Source of the DNA: Victivallis lenta
GTDB taxonomy: Bacteria > Verrucomicrobiota > Lentisphaeria > Victivallales > Victivallaceae
NCBI RefSeq assembly: GCF_009695545.1
Contig: NZ_VUNS01000027.1
Span: forward strand, 1 to 64,000
DNA length: 64,000 nt
Direction: 5' to 3'
The notes under the pieces are model-generated. The model was not told the DNA's origin and ran no database searches. It saw only the letters and a program-made list of their open reading frames with translations. The translations under genes were made by a program, and so were the position numbers. Below, piece after piece: positions 1 through 8,832 of this stretch (position 1 is its first letter; each line of letters opens with the position of its first letter).

Positions 1-163
1 GTGCTCGTCTCAAGAGACCATGCCCGACACTGCGTGTCGTGCTCGTCTCAAGAGACCATGCCCGACACTGCGTGTCGTGCTCGTCTCAAGAGACCATGCC
101 CGACACTGCGTGTCGTGCTCGTCTCAAAAGACCATGCCCGACACTGTGTGTCGTGCTCGTCTC
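1..163. repeat. 38-bp tandem repeat array, four full units plus a partial one
   Basis: Units begin at 1, 39, 77 and 115, and an 11-base remnant starts at 153. Units 1-3 are identical; unit 4 has two substitutions (G to A in the first palindrome, C to T in the second loop). Each unit holds two small inverted repeats: GTCTCAAGAGAC, and CGACACTGCGTGTCG with a 3-base loop. The period is not a multiple of three and there are no spacers, so it is neither a coding repeat nor a CRISPR. The array probably continues left of the window. Confidence 0.95.
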
Positions 164-232
164 CGGTGTTCCGTGCGGCTCCGCCGTACTTGCACCTTCG
201 AGAAAGGCATTGTTAATATTTTGATGATATTA

Positions 233-298
233 TTATACCGGAGATACGCTTTTTCCGGAATGGCCGAAACGGACAAAAACATATCTTTTCCGGTATAA
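233..298. promoter_or_regulatory. Inverted repeat TTATACCGG / CCGGTATAA upstream of araC-type gene
   Basis: The 9-bp arms lie at 233-241 and 290-298 and match perfectly, with 48 bases between them. They sit 54-119 bases ahead of the AraC-type start codon in an AT-rich stretch. Paired half-sites of this kind could serve the regulator itself, but this is inference. The rest of 164-351 shows no gene. Confidence 0.3.
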
Positions 299-351
299 CG
301 GCCTTGACTTCTCCGCTTTGCGGGTTATGTTCCGGAAAAGGAGGCGAAATC

Positions 352-1188
352 ATGCCGCTTTCCCATTTCGAAGAGCTCGGACTGCTTTCGCTCTGCGGGC
401 AGGTCGATTTGAAATTCGTCAATTTTTTTTACGGAACGAACCCCGGATCCTGGAAAAGCCGTTTCCCGTACAACCGGCTCCTGTTCATTCTCGAGTCGGA
501 TGGCGCGAGCACCTTCGGGGACGGCATCCGCAGCTGCCGCGCGGAACGCGGCAGCTGGTTTCTGCTTCCGCCGTTTCAGGAGATCACGCACGACCACAAT
601 GAGACGATGCTCCATTTGTCGATCCACTTCCGGCTGACGGTCTGCGGCGGCTTTGAGCTGCTTTCCGGCAGACATGCGTTTTTCTGCGGCCGGGACCCGG
701 TGCTCGTCAACGGCGTCATTTCGGAAATCCGGGAAAAGGATGCGCTGCGGCTGGCTTCCGGATTGTGCGCCTGGTGCTGGACGGTTCTTCACCGGGTCAT
801 GCCGCAGGTCTCCTCTTCCGCGGTTCCGGCGCTGTATGCGAATCCGGCCTATGCGGAATTGTTTGATTTTTTCTGGAAACACGCCACGGCCGCGACGCGG
901 GTCGGCGACATGGCCGCTTTTCTCAGGATGGCCCCGGAGTCGTTCGTCAAGAAATTCACCCGCGACACCGGAATCTCGCCCGGAAAATTCCTCAACCGCA
1001 TCGTGGCCGCCCATGCGATGACCATGCTCTCCGGAGACCGGCGCTCGATCAAGGAGATCGCCGCCGCGCTCGAATTCTGCAACGAATTTTATTTCTCGCG
1101 TTTTTTCCGGCGCGAAAGCGGCATGTCGCCGCGGGAATTCCGGAAACGTTTTCTTCCGGCCGCGTTTCCGGAATTCCCGCGGCCGTGA
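352..1188 (+). CDS. AraC family transcriptional regulator
   Basis: A 278-residue DNA-binding regulator. The last ~100 residues form the double helix-turn-helix of the AraC family: the first HTH covers the stretch around 'MAPESFVKKFTRDTG', and the second ends in the usual 'FYFSRFFRRESGMSPREFRKR'-type signature. The N-terminal ~170 residues resemble the cupin-like sugar-sensing half of these proteins ('RGSWFLLPPFQEITHD'). The ATG at 352 is chosen because AAGGAGG lies 8 bases ahead; a longer reading from 304 lacks such a site. It stands alone, convergent with the permease operon, so its target is unknown. AraC proteins of this architecture usually respond to a carbohydrate. Confidence 0.9.
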   Translation: MPLSHFEELGLLSLCGQVDLKFVNFFYGTNPGSWKSRFPYNRLLFILESDGASTFGDGIRSCRAERGSWFLLPPFQEITHDHNETMLHLSIHFRLTVCGGFELLSGRHAFFCGRDPVLVNGVISEIREKDALRLASGLCAWCWTVLHRVMPQVSSSAVPALYANPAYAELFDFFWKHATAATRVGDMAAFLRMAPESFVKKFTRDTGISPGKFLNRIVAAHAMTMLSGDRRSIKEIAAALEFCNEFYFSRFFRRESGMSPREFRKRFLPAAFPEFPRP

Positions 1189-1301
1189 AGGTTTCCGGCG
1201 GAGCGTGAGGCGGGTGCTCGCGTTCCGCGGAGGAGGCCTGCGGCAGAATTCAGAAGGGGGCATCGCTCCCCGGCGGCCGGCGTGTCTGTTCCGTATTCAA
1301 T

Positions 1302-1335
1302 AAAAAAACCTTCCCGGCGGGAAACGCCGGGAAGG
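1302..1335 (-). terminator. Intrinsic terminator of the permease operon
   Basis: An 11-bp perfect GC-rich stem (1309-1319 with 1325-1335) with a 5-base loop. On the minus strand it is followed by seven T residues (complement of 1302-1308). It sits 20 bases after the permease stop codon. Confidence 0.9.
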
Positions 1336-1354
1336 CCGGGCAGGCGGAACCGTA

Positions 1355-2875
1355 TTACGCGGTGCAGGTCACATAATAGCGGGCAAGGATATAAGCCGAT
1401 GCCAGCACCATGCTGCCGAGCGTCACCGGGACGCCGTATTTCAGGAAATCCATGAATCCGACCTGATGCCCGTTCTTCTCGGCGATGCCGACGGTGACCA
1501 GGTTCGCCGCCGCGCCGACCAGCGATGCGTTGCCGCCGAGACAGACCGCCAGCGCCAGCCCCCACCAGAGCAGATTCCGGCACTCCATGCTGTGGTTGAA
1601 GGCCGGAGTGCTGCTGATGAAGGCGGCCACGACCGTCACCATCGCGGCGGTGAACGACACGTTGTTCATCACGGCCGCGGCGAGGGCGCTGACCCACATG
1701 ATGACCAGCACCACGACCGGCACCGGCCAGCCGTCCATCAGCGACATGAGGCCGCCGATCTTTTCCATGAGTCCGCAGTATTCCGCGCCGCAGACGAGAA
1801 TGAAGAGCGCCATGAAGAAGAAGAGCGTACTCCACTCGATCTTTTCGAGCGCATGATCCACATCGACCTTGCAGATGAGGAGCGCGAGCGTCGCTCCGGC
1901 CATGGCGACCACGCAGGGCTGGAGCCCCAGCGCGCCGTGGACCAGAAAGCCGAAGATCGTCAGCACCATGACGATTCCGCCGCGGCGCAGGTTGCTCCAG
2001 TCGGTGATCGCCGCGCGTTCGTCGAGCTCCATGATGAGCGCGCGCTTTTCGACGGTCACATGCATGCGCTTCGAGTAATAAACCCAGAGGCAGATGCAGT
2101 AGATGGCCATCACGACGATGATGAACGGAGCGAGGTTGATGAGGAAGTCCGCGAAGTTCAGCCCCGCGATCGACCCGATGATCAGGTTCGGCGGGTCGCC
2201 GATCAGCGTTGCGGTTCCGCCGATGTTCGAGGCCATGGTTTCGGCCATCAGGAACGGAATCGGCGGTACGCCGAGCTCGTTGCAGACCAGCAGCGTGACC
2301 GGCGCGACGAGCAGGATCGTCGTCACGTTGTCGAGGAAGGCCGACAGGAACGCCGTCGCCAGGACCAGCAGGATCATCGTGCGGATCGGCAGCCCCCTGG
2401 CCACCTTTGCGCAGCGGATCGCGACGTACTGAAAGAGCCCGGTCCCTGAGAGCAGGTTCACGAGCAGCATCATGCCGGCCAGCGTGAACACCACGTCGAA
2501 GTTCGAATAGCGCGAAAACGTGTCGAGTTTGTCGTAGAGCTCGGCGTTGCGCACCATCGCCTTGCGGCCGGTCACGGCCGACATGGCCTGTTCGGTCTGT
2601 GCCAGCGCATCGGCGCGCTCCTCCTGAAGCAGCGCCCGGCCGGCGTCGGTTTCGGCGGGGATGCCGTTTTCCGCGGCCACGCTTTCAGCGGCCGGAGCCG
2701 GTTCCGCGGAGCTGTGGCCCGGTCCCGGCAGGATGACGAGCAGCATCAGCATGGCGCCGAGCAGGGCGGCGACGGTTTTGTGAACTTTCTCCGAGGCGAT
2801 GAGGACGTAGGTTCCGACGAACACGACCGTCCCGATCCAAAAAATAAGAGTCGAGTATTCCATGATATGCCGCAT
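1355..2875 (-). CDS. ArsB/NhaD-type ion permease (SLC13/IT superfamily)
   Basis: A 506-residue inner-membrane transporter with about eleven hydrophobic segments. The family hallmark 'GGTATLIGDPPNLIIG' lies near residue 220, and a matching second-half motif, 'LGGNASLVGAAANLV', lies near residue 460. These mark the ion-transporter group that includes NhaD Na+/H+ antiporters and ArsB. An unusual hydrophilic Ala/Glu-rich insert occupies about residues 50-115, between the first two membrane segments and the rest. The start codon directly follows the TAA of the upstream EIIA-CBS gene, without a clear Shine-Dalgarno, so translation is probably coupled. An alternative ATG lies 12 bases downstream. 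The transported ion cannot be read from the sequence; Na+/H+ exchange is the likeliest role. Confidence 0.85.
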   Translation of the reverse strand: MRHIMEYSTLIFWIGTVVFVGTYVLIASEKVHKTVAALLGAMLMLLVILPGPGHSSAEPAPAAESVAAENGIPAETDAGRALLQEERADALAQTEQAMSAVTGRKAMVRNAELYDKLDTFSRYSNFDVVFTLAGMMLLVNLLSGTGLFQYVAIRCAKVARGLPIRTMILLVLATAFLSAFLDNVTTILLVAPVTLLVCNELGVPPIPFLMAETMASNIGGTATLIGDPPNLIIGSIAGLNFADFLINLAPFIIVVMAIYCICLWVYYSKRMHVTVEKRALIMELDERAAITDWSNLRRGGIVMVLTIFGFLVHGALGLQPCVVAMAGATLALLICKVDVDHALEKIEWSTLFFFMALFILVCGAEYCGLMEKIGGLMSLMDGWPVPVVVLVIMWVSALAAAVMNNVSFTAAMVTVVAAFISSTPAFNHSMECRNLLWWGLALAVCLGGNASLVGAAANLVTVGIAEKNGHQVGFMDFLKYGVPVTLGSMVLASAYILARYYVTCTA

Positions 2876-3784
2876 TTACCCGCGAAGGACTTTTTTAACG
2901 ATGTGTTTGACCATGATTTCTCCGACATATTTGCGGTTCGCATCGACGACGAAGCAGGTGCGGACGCCTTTTTTCACCATTTTGACGGTGAACTGGATCA
3001 GCGGAGTCTCCGGGTGGGCCGTGAGCGACGGGTTGCGCATGTAATCGCGCACCACGTGCTGATTCTCCTCCTGGAAAATCCGGTTGAACGGCTCGAAGCT
3101 GGTCAGGAAGTCGAGATTGTCCATCCGGAAGATGTATTCGGGGATGAAGCTTTTCAGGATGTCCATCGCGGTCAGCTCGCCGACCAGCCGGTCGTTTTCG
3201 TCGAGCACCGGAATCGTCGTATGATCGTCGCGGCTGAAGAGGTCCAGCGCGGCCGAGAGCGTGTCGTTCTCGCGCAGATAGCTCCCGCAGGAGATCATGA
3301 CATCCTCGGCGACGAGGTTGCTGCGGACGGTCACGTTGGCCTTGCGCAGCGTCTCCATGAACTCGGACGCGTTTTTCGCTCCGCAGAGCTTTTCGAGGTT
3401 GTCGCCGGCGGCGAGGTAGCGCATCATGGCGGCGAGCGACTTCAGGTAGAGATCGCTGGTGTCCGGCGAGATGAGCGACATGAGGACCAGTTTGCACGGG
3501 GCGACGTCGGCCTCCTTGAAATGGACCGGCTTCGGGAGCACCCCGACGATGATGTAAAGGTCATCGAATTCCGGATCACGCAGGTGCGGCATCGCACACC
3601 CCTCGTACGGGATCTGCAATGTGTCCTCGCGTTCGATCATGCCGGAGACGATCTTGTCGACGTCGAGCGGGATATCGAGAACCGCCTGCGCCTTTTTCAG
3701 CATTTCCGCATAGATTCCGGAACGGCTGACGCCGCTGACGTTCGTAAAGATCAGCTCTTCATTCAGAATGGATACCAGCTTCAT
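2876..3784 (-). CDS. PTS EIIA (PtsN-like) domain fused to two CBS domains
   Basis: A 302-residue cytoplasmic protein. Residues 1-150 are a PTS EIIA type-2 (fructose/nitrogen) domain; the phosphorylatable histidine is His67 in 'EGCAMPHLRD'. Residues ~155-300 hold a pair of CBS motifs ('VAEDVMISCG...', 'VVRDYMRNPS...') that normally bind adenosine nucleotides. The gene abuts the permease gene with no gap. The protein is therefore likely to control that permease according to phosphorelay state and nucleotide level. No EIIB or EIIC is nearby, so sugar transport is unlikely. Confidence 0.85.
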   Translation of the reverse strand: MKLVSILNEELIFTNVSGVSRSGIYAEMLKKAQAVLDIPLDVDKIVSGMIEREDTLQIPYEGCAMPHLRDPEFDDLYIIVGVLPKPVHFKEADVAPCKLVLMSLISPDTSDLYLKSLAAMMRYLAAGDNLEKLCGAKNASEFMETLRKANVTVRSNLVAEDVMISCGSYLRENDTLSAALDLFSRDDHTTIPVLDENDRLVGELTAMDILKSFIPEYIFRMDNLDFLTSFEPFNRIFQEENQHVVRDYMRNPSLTAHPETPLIQFTVKMVKKGVRTCFVVDANRKYVGEIMVKHIVKKVLRG

Positions 3785-3816
3785 CTTTGAGCACCTTCCA
3801 CGATTAAAGGTTGAAA

Positions 3817-3834
3817 GGGGGGACGGTGCCCCCC
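3817..3834 (-). terminator. Weak hairpin after icd
   Basis: A GGGGGG / CCCCCC stem with a 6-base loop lies between icd and the EIIA-CBS gene. Only three T residues follow it on the minus strand, so it may be attenuating rather than terminating. Confidence 0.4.
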
Positions 3835-3841
3835 TCGATAA

Positions 3842-5092
3842 TTACATGCGTTCCACCACTGCTTCGGCGAAGCCCGAGCAGCCGACTTCGGTCGCGCCGT
3901 CCATGAGGCGCGCAAAGTCGTAGGTGACGACGCGGTCGGTGATCGCCCGCTCGATGCCGCGGCTGACCAGGTCGGCCGCTTCGGTCCAGCCGAGATGCCG
4001 CAGGAGCATTTCGCCGGAGAGCGCGAGCGAGCTCGGATTGACCTTGTCGAGCCCGGCGTATTTGGGCGCGGTGCCGTGGGTTGCTTCGAAGAGCGCGTGC
4101 CCGGTCGTATAGTTGATGTTCGCTCCGGGGGCGATGCCGATGCCGCCGACGCAGGCCGCGAGGGCGTCCGACACATAGTCGCCGTTCAGATTCATCGTCG
4201 CGATGACGTCGTATTCGTCGGGACGGGTCAGGATCTGCTGCAGGAATGCGTCGCAGATGCAGTCCTTGACGAGGATCTGCCCTTCCGGCGCCTTCCAGTC
4301 GCAGTCGGCGGCGACGGCCGCCCTGCCGGCGTATTCGCGCCGGACGAGGTCGTATCCCCAGTTCTTGAAGCCTCCCTCGGTGAACTTCATGATGTTGCCC
4401 TTGTGGACGAGGGTCACGCTGCGGCGGTTGTTCGCGATCGCGTAATCCAGCGCGGCGCGGATCAGCCGCTCGCTGCCTTCGACCGACACCGGCTTGATGC
4501 CGATGCTCGAGCTTTCGGGGAAGCGGATTTTTTTGACGCCCATCTCGTTCTGAAGGAATTCGATGACTTTCTTCACCTCGGGCGTTCCGGCGTTCCACTC
4601 GATGCCGGCGTAGATGTCTTCGGTATTTTCGCGAAAGACGACCATGTCGGTCTTCTCCGGATGCTTCACGGGGGATGGGACGCCGTTGAAGTAGCGGACC
4701 GGGCGGAGGCAGACGTAGAGGTCGAGCTCCTGCCGCAGAGCGACGTTCAGCGAACGGATTCCGCCGCCGACCGGCGTGGTCAGCGGTCCCTTGATGGCGA
4801 TCAGGTATTCGCGGATCGCATCGACGGTTTCGCCGGGAAGCCAGAGCTCTTCACCGTAAACCCGGTTGGCTTTTTCACCGGCGAACAGCTCCATCCAGGC
4901 GATCTGCCGCCTGCCGCCGTAGGCCTTTTCGACCGCGCGGTTCCAGATCCGCATCGAGGCGGCGGTGATGTCGGGACCGATGCCGTCGCCCTCGATGAAG
5001 CCGATGATCGGACGATCCGGAACCTGAAGCTTTCCCGACGCATCGGCGGTCACGCGCTCGCCTGCCGGAACCTTGATCATTTTATATGCCAT
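3842..5092 (-). CDS. icd: NADP-dependent isocitrate dehydrogenase
   Basis: Oxidative decarboxylation of isocitrate to 2-oxoglutarate in the TCA cycle. The protein has 416 residues, the usual size of the E. coli-type enzyme. '[11 protein letters not shown]' carries the substrate-binding serine (Ser114, equivalent to the phosphorylated Ser113 of E. coli), followed by 'CLRPVRYF'. The C-terminal '[20 protein letters not shown]' has the Lys-Tyr pair that selects NADP. The ATG at 5092 follows AGGAGA by 5 bases; an open frame continues further upstream but has no initiation site and overlaps the divergent gene. A good promoter lies at 5139-5167. Confidence 0.97.
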   Translation of the reverse strand: MAYKMIKVPAGERVTADASGKLQVPDRPIIGFIEGDGIGPDITAASMRIWNRAVEKAYGGRRQIAWMELFAGEKANRVYGEELWLPGETVDAIREYLIAIKGPLTTPVGGGIRSLNVALRQELDLYVCLRPVRYFNGVPSPVKHPEKTDMVVFRENTEDIYAGIEWNAGTPEVKKVIEFLQNEMGVKKIRFPESSSIGIKPVSVEGSERLIRAALDYAIANNRRSVTLVHKGNIMKFTEGGFKNWGYDLVRREYAGRAAVAADCDWKAPEGQILVKDCICDAFLQQILTRPDEYDVIATMNLNGDYVSDALAACVGGIGIAPGANINYTTGHALFEATHGTAPKYAGLDKVNPSSLALSGEMLLRHLGWTEAADLVSRGIERAITDRVVTYDFARLMDGATEVGCSGFAEAVVERM

Positions 5093-5138
5093 GTATGTCT
5101 CCTGGTTGACTGTTTTTTTGCAGATAACGACACTGCAT

Positions 5139-5167
5139 ACTATACAGCCGGAGCCGTCCGTCTGCAA
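5139..5167 (-). promoter_or_regulatory. Sigma70-type promoter for icd
   Basis: Read on the minus strand: TTGCAG, 17 bases, TATAGT, located 47 bases upstream of the icd start codon. Confidence 0.7.
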
Positions 5168-5218
5168 GCAGGGGGCGTTACGAATCTCCGAACTTTTAAC
5201 CGGATTCGAAATCCGCGC

Positions 5219-5247
5219 TTGCAATTTATCCTCCGTTGCGGTATGAT
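5219..5247 (+). promoter_or_regulatory. Sigma70-type promoter for the surface-repeat gene
   Basis: TTGCAA (5219-5224), 17 bases, TATGAT (5242-5247), about 45 bases before the ATG at 5292. It is divergent from the icd promoter. Confidence 0.7.
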
Positions 5248-5291
5248 ATGAGAAATGAACCAGAAACACCTGTTCCGGAGGAGTGACGCTT

Positions 5292-6080
5292 ATGAAATTT
5301 CGCAATTGGTTCCTGTCGTTCGCCGTACTGGCCGGGCTGGCCGCAACTGCGGCGGAAGCCGTCCCGGAGCCGGAAAAGACGCCGGCAGCCGAAGCGGGGG
5401 CAAGCGCGCCGGCGCTCGAGCTGCCGCCGCGGATCGGGCTCTTCATGAAGAGCAGCGACCCGGACGACGGTACGCACGGGACGGTCGGCGTCAGCCTGAC
5501 CGGGGTTCCGGCGGGACAATATTTCGGCGGCCTCCAGCTCGGCTTTTTCGGTGAAAATTTTGAATTCCACAACTCTTACGGCATCTGGGCCGGGTGGTAC
5601 GGGGAGATGCAGCGGCAGAAGGGGCTGCAGTTCGCCTTCACAAACGTCGCATGGAAATATGCGACTGGCCAGTTCGCGCTGGGCGGGAACTTCGCGGAGC
5701 TCTGCGAGGGCGTGCAGGCGGCGGGGTTGGTCAACAGCGCGCCGGAGCTGGCCGGAACGCAACTGGCCGGTTTCGGAAACATGGCCGGAACGGCGAACGG
5801 GTTTCAGTTGGCCGCGCTGTTGAATCAGGCCGAATACGGCAGCGGCGTGCAGCTGGCATTGTTCAACGTGACGGGCGCTGCGCCGGAGGACCCGATGCGG
5901 GAGCCGGCGGGGCAGCGTCCCGGCTTCGTCGTTCAGGTCGGGCTGGAGAATTACAGCGTCGACCGGAAGGTGTTCCAGCTCGGATTGTACAACATCAAAA
6001 CCGAGCCGGGGTTCCAGATCGGGCTGCTGAACCGTTCCACGACGGGCTGGATCAGCTGGCTTCCGTTCATCAACTGGTAG
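5292..6080 (+). CDS. Exported G-x-Q-L repeat protein (LA_2272-like surface repeat family)
   Basis: A 262-residue protein with a typical signal peptide ending near 'AATAAEA'. The mature part repeats an eight-residue pattern G-x-Q-(L/F/I)-x-x-x-N at least six times ('GLQFAFTN', 'GFQLAALLN', 'GVQLALFN', 'VFQLGLYN', 'GFQIGLLN'), as in surface-repeat proteins of the LA_2272 type. Such proteins are thought to be beta-rich and to sit in the outer membrane or periplasm; their function is not known. The ATG at 5292 is preferred because GGAGGA lies about 10 bases upstream; a GTG at 5283 is too close to that site. The gene is monocistronic. Confidence 0.75.
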   Translation: MKFRNWFLSFAVLAGLAATAAEAVPEPEKTPAAEAGASAPALELPPRIGLFMKSSDPDDGTHGTVGVSLTGVPAGQYFGGLQLGFFGENFEFHNSYGIWAGWYGEMQRQKGLQFAFTNVAWKYATGQFALGGNFAELCEGVQAAGLVNSAPELAGTQLAGFGNMAGTANGFQLAALLNQAEYGSGVQLALFNVTGAAPEDPMREPAGQRPGFVVQVGLENYSVDRKVFQLGLYNIKTEPGFQIGLLNRSTTGWISWLPFINW

Positions 6081-6322
6081 GATGAAGCGGCAGTCCGCCG
6101 CCCTGTTCCGGCGGGATAGCTCTCCCTGCTCCCGGGCTGCGGGCTGGGGCGTTCTGCTCAGGAGAGGAGTAAAAACTCCCGGGGCATACTGCGAGCCTTG
6201 CAGCGTTCCGCTGCGGAGGGGGGGGGGAGCAGCCGAAACGCGGAGTCCCGCGCCCTTGAAAATTCCGCCGGAGCCGGGTCGCTCGGAACTCCGGGCCGCT
6301 GCGGTTTTCCGGGCCGGGAGGC

Positions 6323-6568
6323 TTATTCCGTCCGGGCCGGATGTTTGTTCAGGCTTCGTGCGCCGAGCCCGGCGAATACGGCGGCGAGCCCCCAGAGCAG
6401 GACCGCCGCCCACAGCGCCTTCTCGTATGCCAGCACGCCGCAAAGCGCCCAGACCGCGCCGCGCGCAAAGAATTTGACCGGCGGCCTGCCGCGGCCGACG
6501 GTGTTGGAGAGGATCAGGCCCGCTGCGATCAGCACGACGAGCAGAATGTCGAATTGTTCCCGGTTCAA
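6323..6568 (-). CDS. Small two-helix membrane protein
   Basis: An 81-residue hypothetical protein with two or three hydrophobic segments ('ILLVVLIAAGLIL', 'ALWAAVLLWGLAAVFAGLGA') and basic residues between them. The start is a TTG at 6568, preceded by AAAAGGAG at 7-base spacing. It lies 27 bases downstream of the mutarotase-like gene on the same strand and is probably co-transcribed. No family is recognised. The stretch 6081-6322 shows no supported gene. Confidence 0.6.
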   Translation of the reverse strand: MNREQFDILLVVLIAAGLILSNTVGRGRPPVKFFARGAVWALCGVLAYEKALWAAVLLWGLAAVFAGLGARSLNKHPARTE

Positions 6569-6595
6569 AGCTGGACTCCTTTTCGCAATTCACCG

Positions 6596-7498
6596 TCAGG
6601 CGTTCAACTGAGCGGCGATTTCCGCTTCGTCGCCGGTCGGGGTGAAGCCGGTGATGGTCCAGCTTTCATCCTGGCAGGCGCAGGCGCCGGGCTCGACGGG
6701 GGCGAGCGGCCCGAGCGATTCGATTTCGAGAAAACCGGGCATCGTGAAGAATTCGGCGTTGCAGCCGCCGTCCGGATAGACGGCGCCGGGTTCGTACCCG
6801 AAGCGTTTCCGGAAAAGTTCGCCGCCGAGCGCGTAGGCGGCCCAGCCCGCTTTGACCAGCGCGCCGAATTTCTGCTTCGAACCGTAACGGTCATCCTGCC
6901 GCATCCGGATGAAACGGTCGCCCCAGGTGAAGCGCGGGTCGGCCATTTTCGTGAACTGCCACAGCACGAGCGGGCGCGCATAGTCGAACGACTCCCCGGC
7001 CTCTTTGCCGTGCGGAACATACGGTTCCTGCGGCACGATCAGTTCTCCGCCCGGCGCCATGACCGTAAGACACCAGGGAGAAAATGCGGCCGCCCACGGA
7101 TTCCCGTTGTAAATCCGGTGATGCAGCCGGACCTCCGTGCCGGTCGCGGCCAGCTCGATATCGATCTCCTTGCGGAGTCCGGTCGTCGCTTCTTCGGCAC
7201 AGGAGAGGCGCAGGATTTTCCCGTCCCACGCATATTCGACCGGTTCAGTATCCGGATAGTAGGTGCGCGGCCAGACTTCGGGCGCGTGCCAGAGGCGGTG
7301 GCCTCCATAACTCCGCCATTCGTCCTGCCGGACATCGGCCATTTCGTCATCGAAATTCTTCATGAAGTTCGCGCCGCCGCTGCGGCGGTAGGCGAGAATG
7401 CGCGGCCCGAGCCCCGTCGATATGACAAGCTCGGCGTCGCCGTTGGCGAGCCGCAGACAGTGATCCCACCCCCGGTAGCTGATTGTTTCGAGTTCCAT
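6596..7498 (-). CDS. Galactose mutarotase-like (DUF4380-type) protein
   Basis: A 300-residue cytoplasmic protein without a signal peptide. 'LVISTGLGPRILAY', 'GGANFMKNF' and 'YGGHRLWHAPEVWPRTYYPD' match the DUF4380 group, whose fold is the beta-sandwich of aldose 1-epimerases. A role in handling a sugar released by neighbouring hydrolases is plausible, but the substrate is unknown. The start at 7498 follows GGGAGGAAAT; an open frame continues to 7558 but lacks a site. It is divergent from the GH5 gene and has its own promoter at 7523-7551. Confidence 0.7.
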   Translation of the reverse strand: MELETISYRGWDHCLRLANGDAELVISTGLGPRILAYRRSGGANFMKNFDDEMADVRQDEWRSYGGHRLWHAPEVWPRTYYPDTEPVEYAWDGKILRLSCAEEATTGLRKEIDIELAATGTEVRLHHRIYNGNPWAAAFSPWCLTVMAPGGELIVPQEPYVPHGKEAGESFDYARPLVLWQFTKMADPRFTWGDRFIRMRQDDRYGSKQKFGALVKAGWAAYALGGELFRKRFGYEPGAVYPDGGCNAEFFTMPGFLEIESLGPLAPVEPGACACQDESWTITGFTPTGDEAEIAAQLNA

Positions 7499-7522
7499 CC
7501 TGATTTCCTCCCGATATTTTCT

Positions 7523-7551
7523 ATTGTACACGCTGCGAACCGAAAAAGCAA
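7523..7551 (-). promoter_or_regulatory. Promoter of the mutarotase-like gene
   Basis: Minus strand: TTGCTT, 17 bases, TACAAT, about 25 bases before the ATG at 7498. Confidence 0.6.
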
Positions 7552-7645
7552 CCCGCAAAGTCAGCGGAAATCAAAGAACTTTGCAGGTTGCCGGGGAAAG
7601 TGACGGCTTTCACATTTTCCGTGTCAAAACTGCCGTCCCGGCGGG

Positions 7646-7673
7646 TTGAAACCGCACGGCCGCACCGTATGTT
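7646..7673 (+). promoter_or_regulatory. Possible promoter of the GH5 gene
   Basis: TTGAAA (7646-7651), 16 bases, TATGTT (7668-7673), about 42 bases ahead of the ATG at 7716. Confidence 0.5.
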
Positions 7674-7715
7674 AAAAGCGGAACGGAAAAACAGGCAAAC
7701 GGAAAGGAACGGATC

Positions 7716-8816
7716 ATGGCGGATTTCAGCGGCTTCTCCCACGGAATGGGCATCGGCGGATGGCTCACGAACTACAAACGGTTCAACGTCCTGCCGGACG
7801 AGTGGAAGACCCGGTTGTCGCCGGGTGACTTCGAGCATTTCGCGACTTACATCACGCGGCGCGACATCGATTACATCGCGTCTCTCGGCATGGATCATAT
7901 CCGCCTCGGCTTCGACCAGGTCGTCCTCGAAGCCGGGCCCGGCGAGTATCGCGGGGAGATCTGGGAGCACATCGACCGGTTCTGCGACTGGTGCCGGGCG
8001 GCCGGCGTCAATATCGTCCTGAATCTGCATAAGGCGGTCGGGAACTACTGCGATATCCCGTCCGCAGTCACGCTGATGGAGAGCCCGGAGCTGCAGGAGC
8101 GCTTCATCGCCGTCTGGGTCGCGTTCGAAAAACGTTACTCCGGGCGCCCGGAGATCGTGTTCGAACTGCTGAACGAGGTGAACGAGACGCGGGAGTCGGA
8201 TATCGAAAACTGGAACCGTCTCGCCGCCCGGACGATCCGGGCGATCCGGGAGCTGAATCCGTCGCGCCGCATCGTGATCGGCGGAACCTGCGCCAACAGC
8301 TGCGACCGGCTGCGGTTCCTGCCGGAATTCGATGACAACGTCATCTACACCTGGCATTTCTATTTCCCGTACGAATTCACGCATCAGCAGGGCGTCCTGC
8401 AGTCGGCCCCGCTCTGTTACAACCGGAGGATGCCGTATCCGGGCGACATTGAAATCTACCGCGACTTCAGGCGTTTCGTGTACCGGGATGAGAATCCGTA
8501 TCCGGACGACGGCCGCATGGATTCAAATGTCCTGCGGCGTGCGATGGCCCCCGCCTTCGAATACCAGGCAGCCCATCCCGGCCGGACGGTCTGGTGCGGG
8601 GAGTTCGGCACCATTCGCCACTGTCCGCTGGAATGGCGGGAAAATTATATGCGGGATGTGATCTCGCTGCTGCTTGAGCACCGCACTCCCTACTGCGTCT
8701 GGAACTACCTCTCGACACCGAACGACGGCAACCGGTTCAGCCTGGTCGACGACGACCGCCGGGAAATTCTGAGCCCCCGCCTCGCCGCCGTCATCCGGGG
8801 AGAGATTACCGCCTGA
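7716..8816 (+). CDS. Glycoside hydrolase family 5-like enzyme, intracellular
   Basis: A 366-residue TIM-barrel hydrolase of clan GH-A. The acid/base glutamate is Glu154 in 'FELLNEVNE' and the nucleophile is Glu296 in 'VWCGEFGT'; 'DHIRLGFD', 'NLHKA' and the 'YTWHFY' histidine complete the usual GH5 active site. There is no signal peptide, so it acts in the cytoplasm, probably on an imported oligosaccharide. Specificity (beta-glucan, mannan or other) cannot be assigned. It is divergent from the mutarotase-like gene and convergent with the NhaC gene. Confidence 0.88.
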   Translation: MADFSGFSHGMGIGGWLTNYKRFNVLPDEWKTRLSPGDFEHFATYITRRDIDYIASLGMDHIRLGFDQVVLEAGPGEYRGEIWEHIDRFCDWCRAAGVNIVLNLHKAVGNYCDIPSAVTLMESPELQERFIAVWVAFEKRYSGRPEIVFELLNEVNETRESDIENWNRLAARTIRAIRELNPSRRIVIGGTCANSCDRLRFLPEFDDNVIYTWHFYFPYEFTHQQGVLQSAPLCYNRRMPYPGDIEIYRDFRRFVYRDENPYPDDGRMDSNVLRRAMAPAFEYQAAHPGRTVWCGEFGTIRHCPLEWRENYMRDVISLLLEHRTPYCVWNYLSTPNDGNRFSLVDDDRREILSPRLAAVIRGEITA

Positions 8817-8832
8817 CCGGGAATCGCCCCCG

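Noticed and set aside
1-163. CRISPR array
   Set aside because: Repeats are contiguous with no spacers, and no cas gene is near; it is a plain tandem repeat.
1-298. Small overlapping proteins read through the tandem repeat
   Set aside because: The 38-bp period shifts frame each unit and gives the same peptide in three frames; no ribosome binding site.
5093-5572. 160-residue N-terminal extension of isocitrate dehydrogenase
   Set aside because: The family starts at the ATG at 5092, which has a good SD; the extension crosses two promoters and the opposite gene.
6082-6477. 131-residue Arg-rich protein
   Set aside because: Low-complexity composition, overlaps the supported minus-strand gene at 6323-6568, and has no SD.
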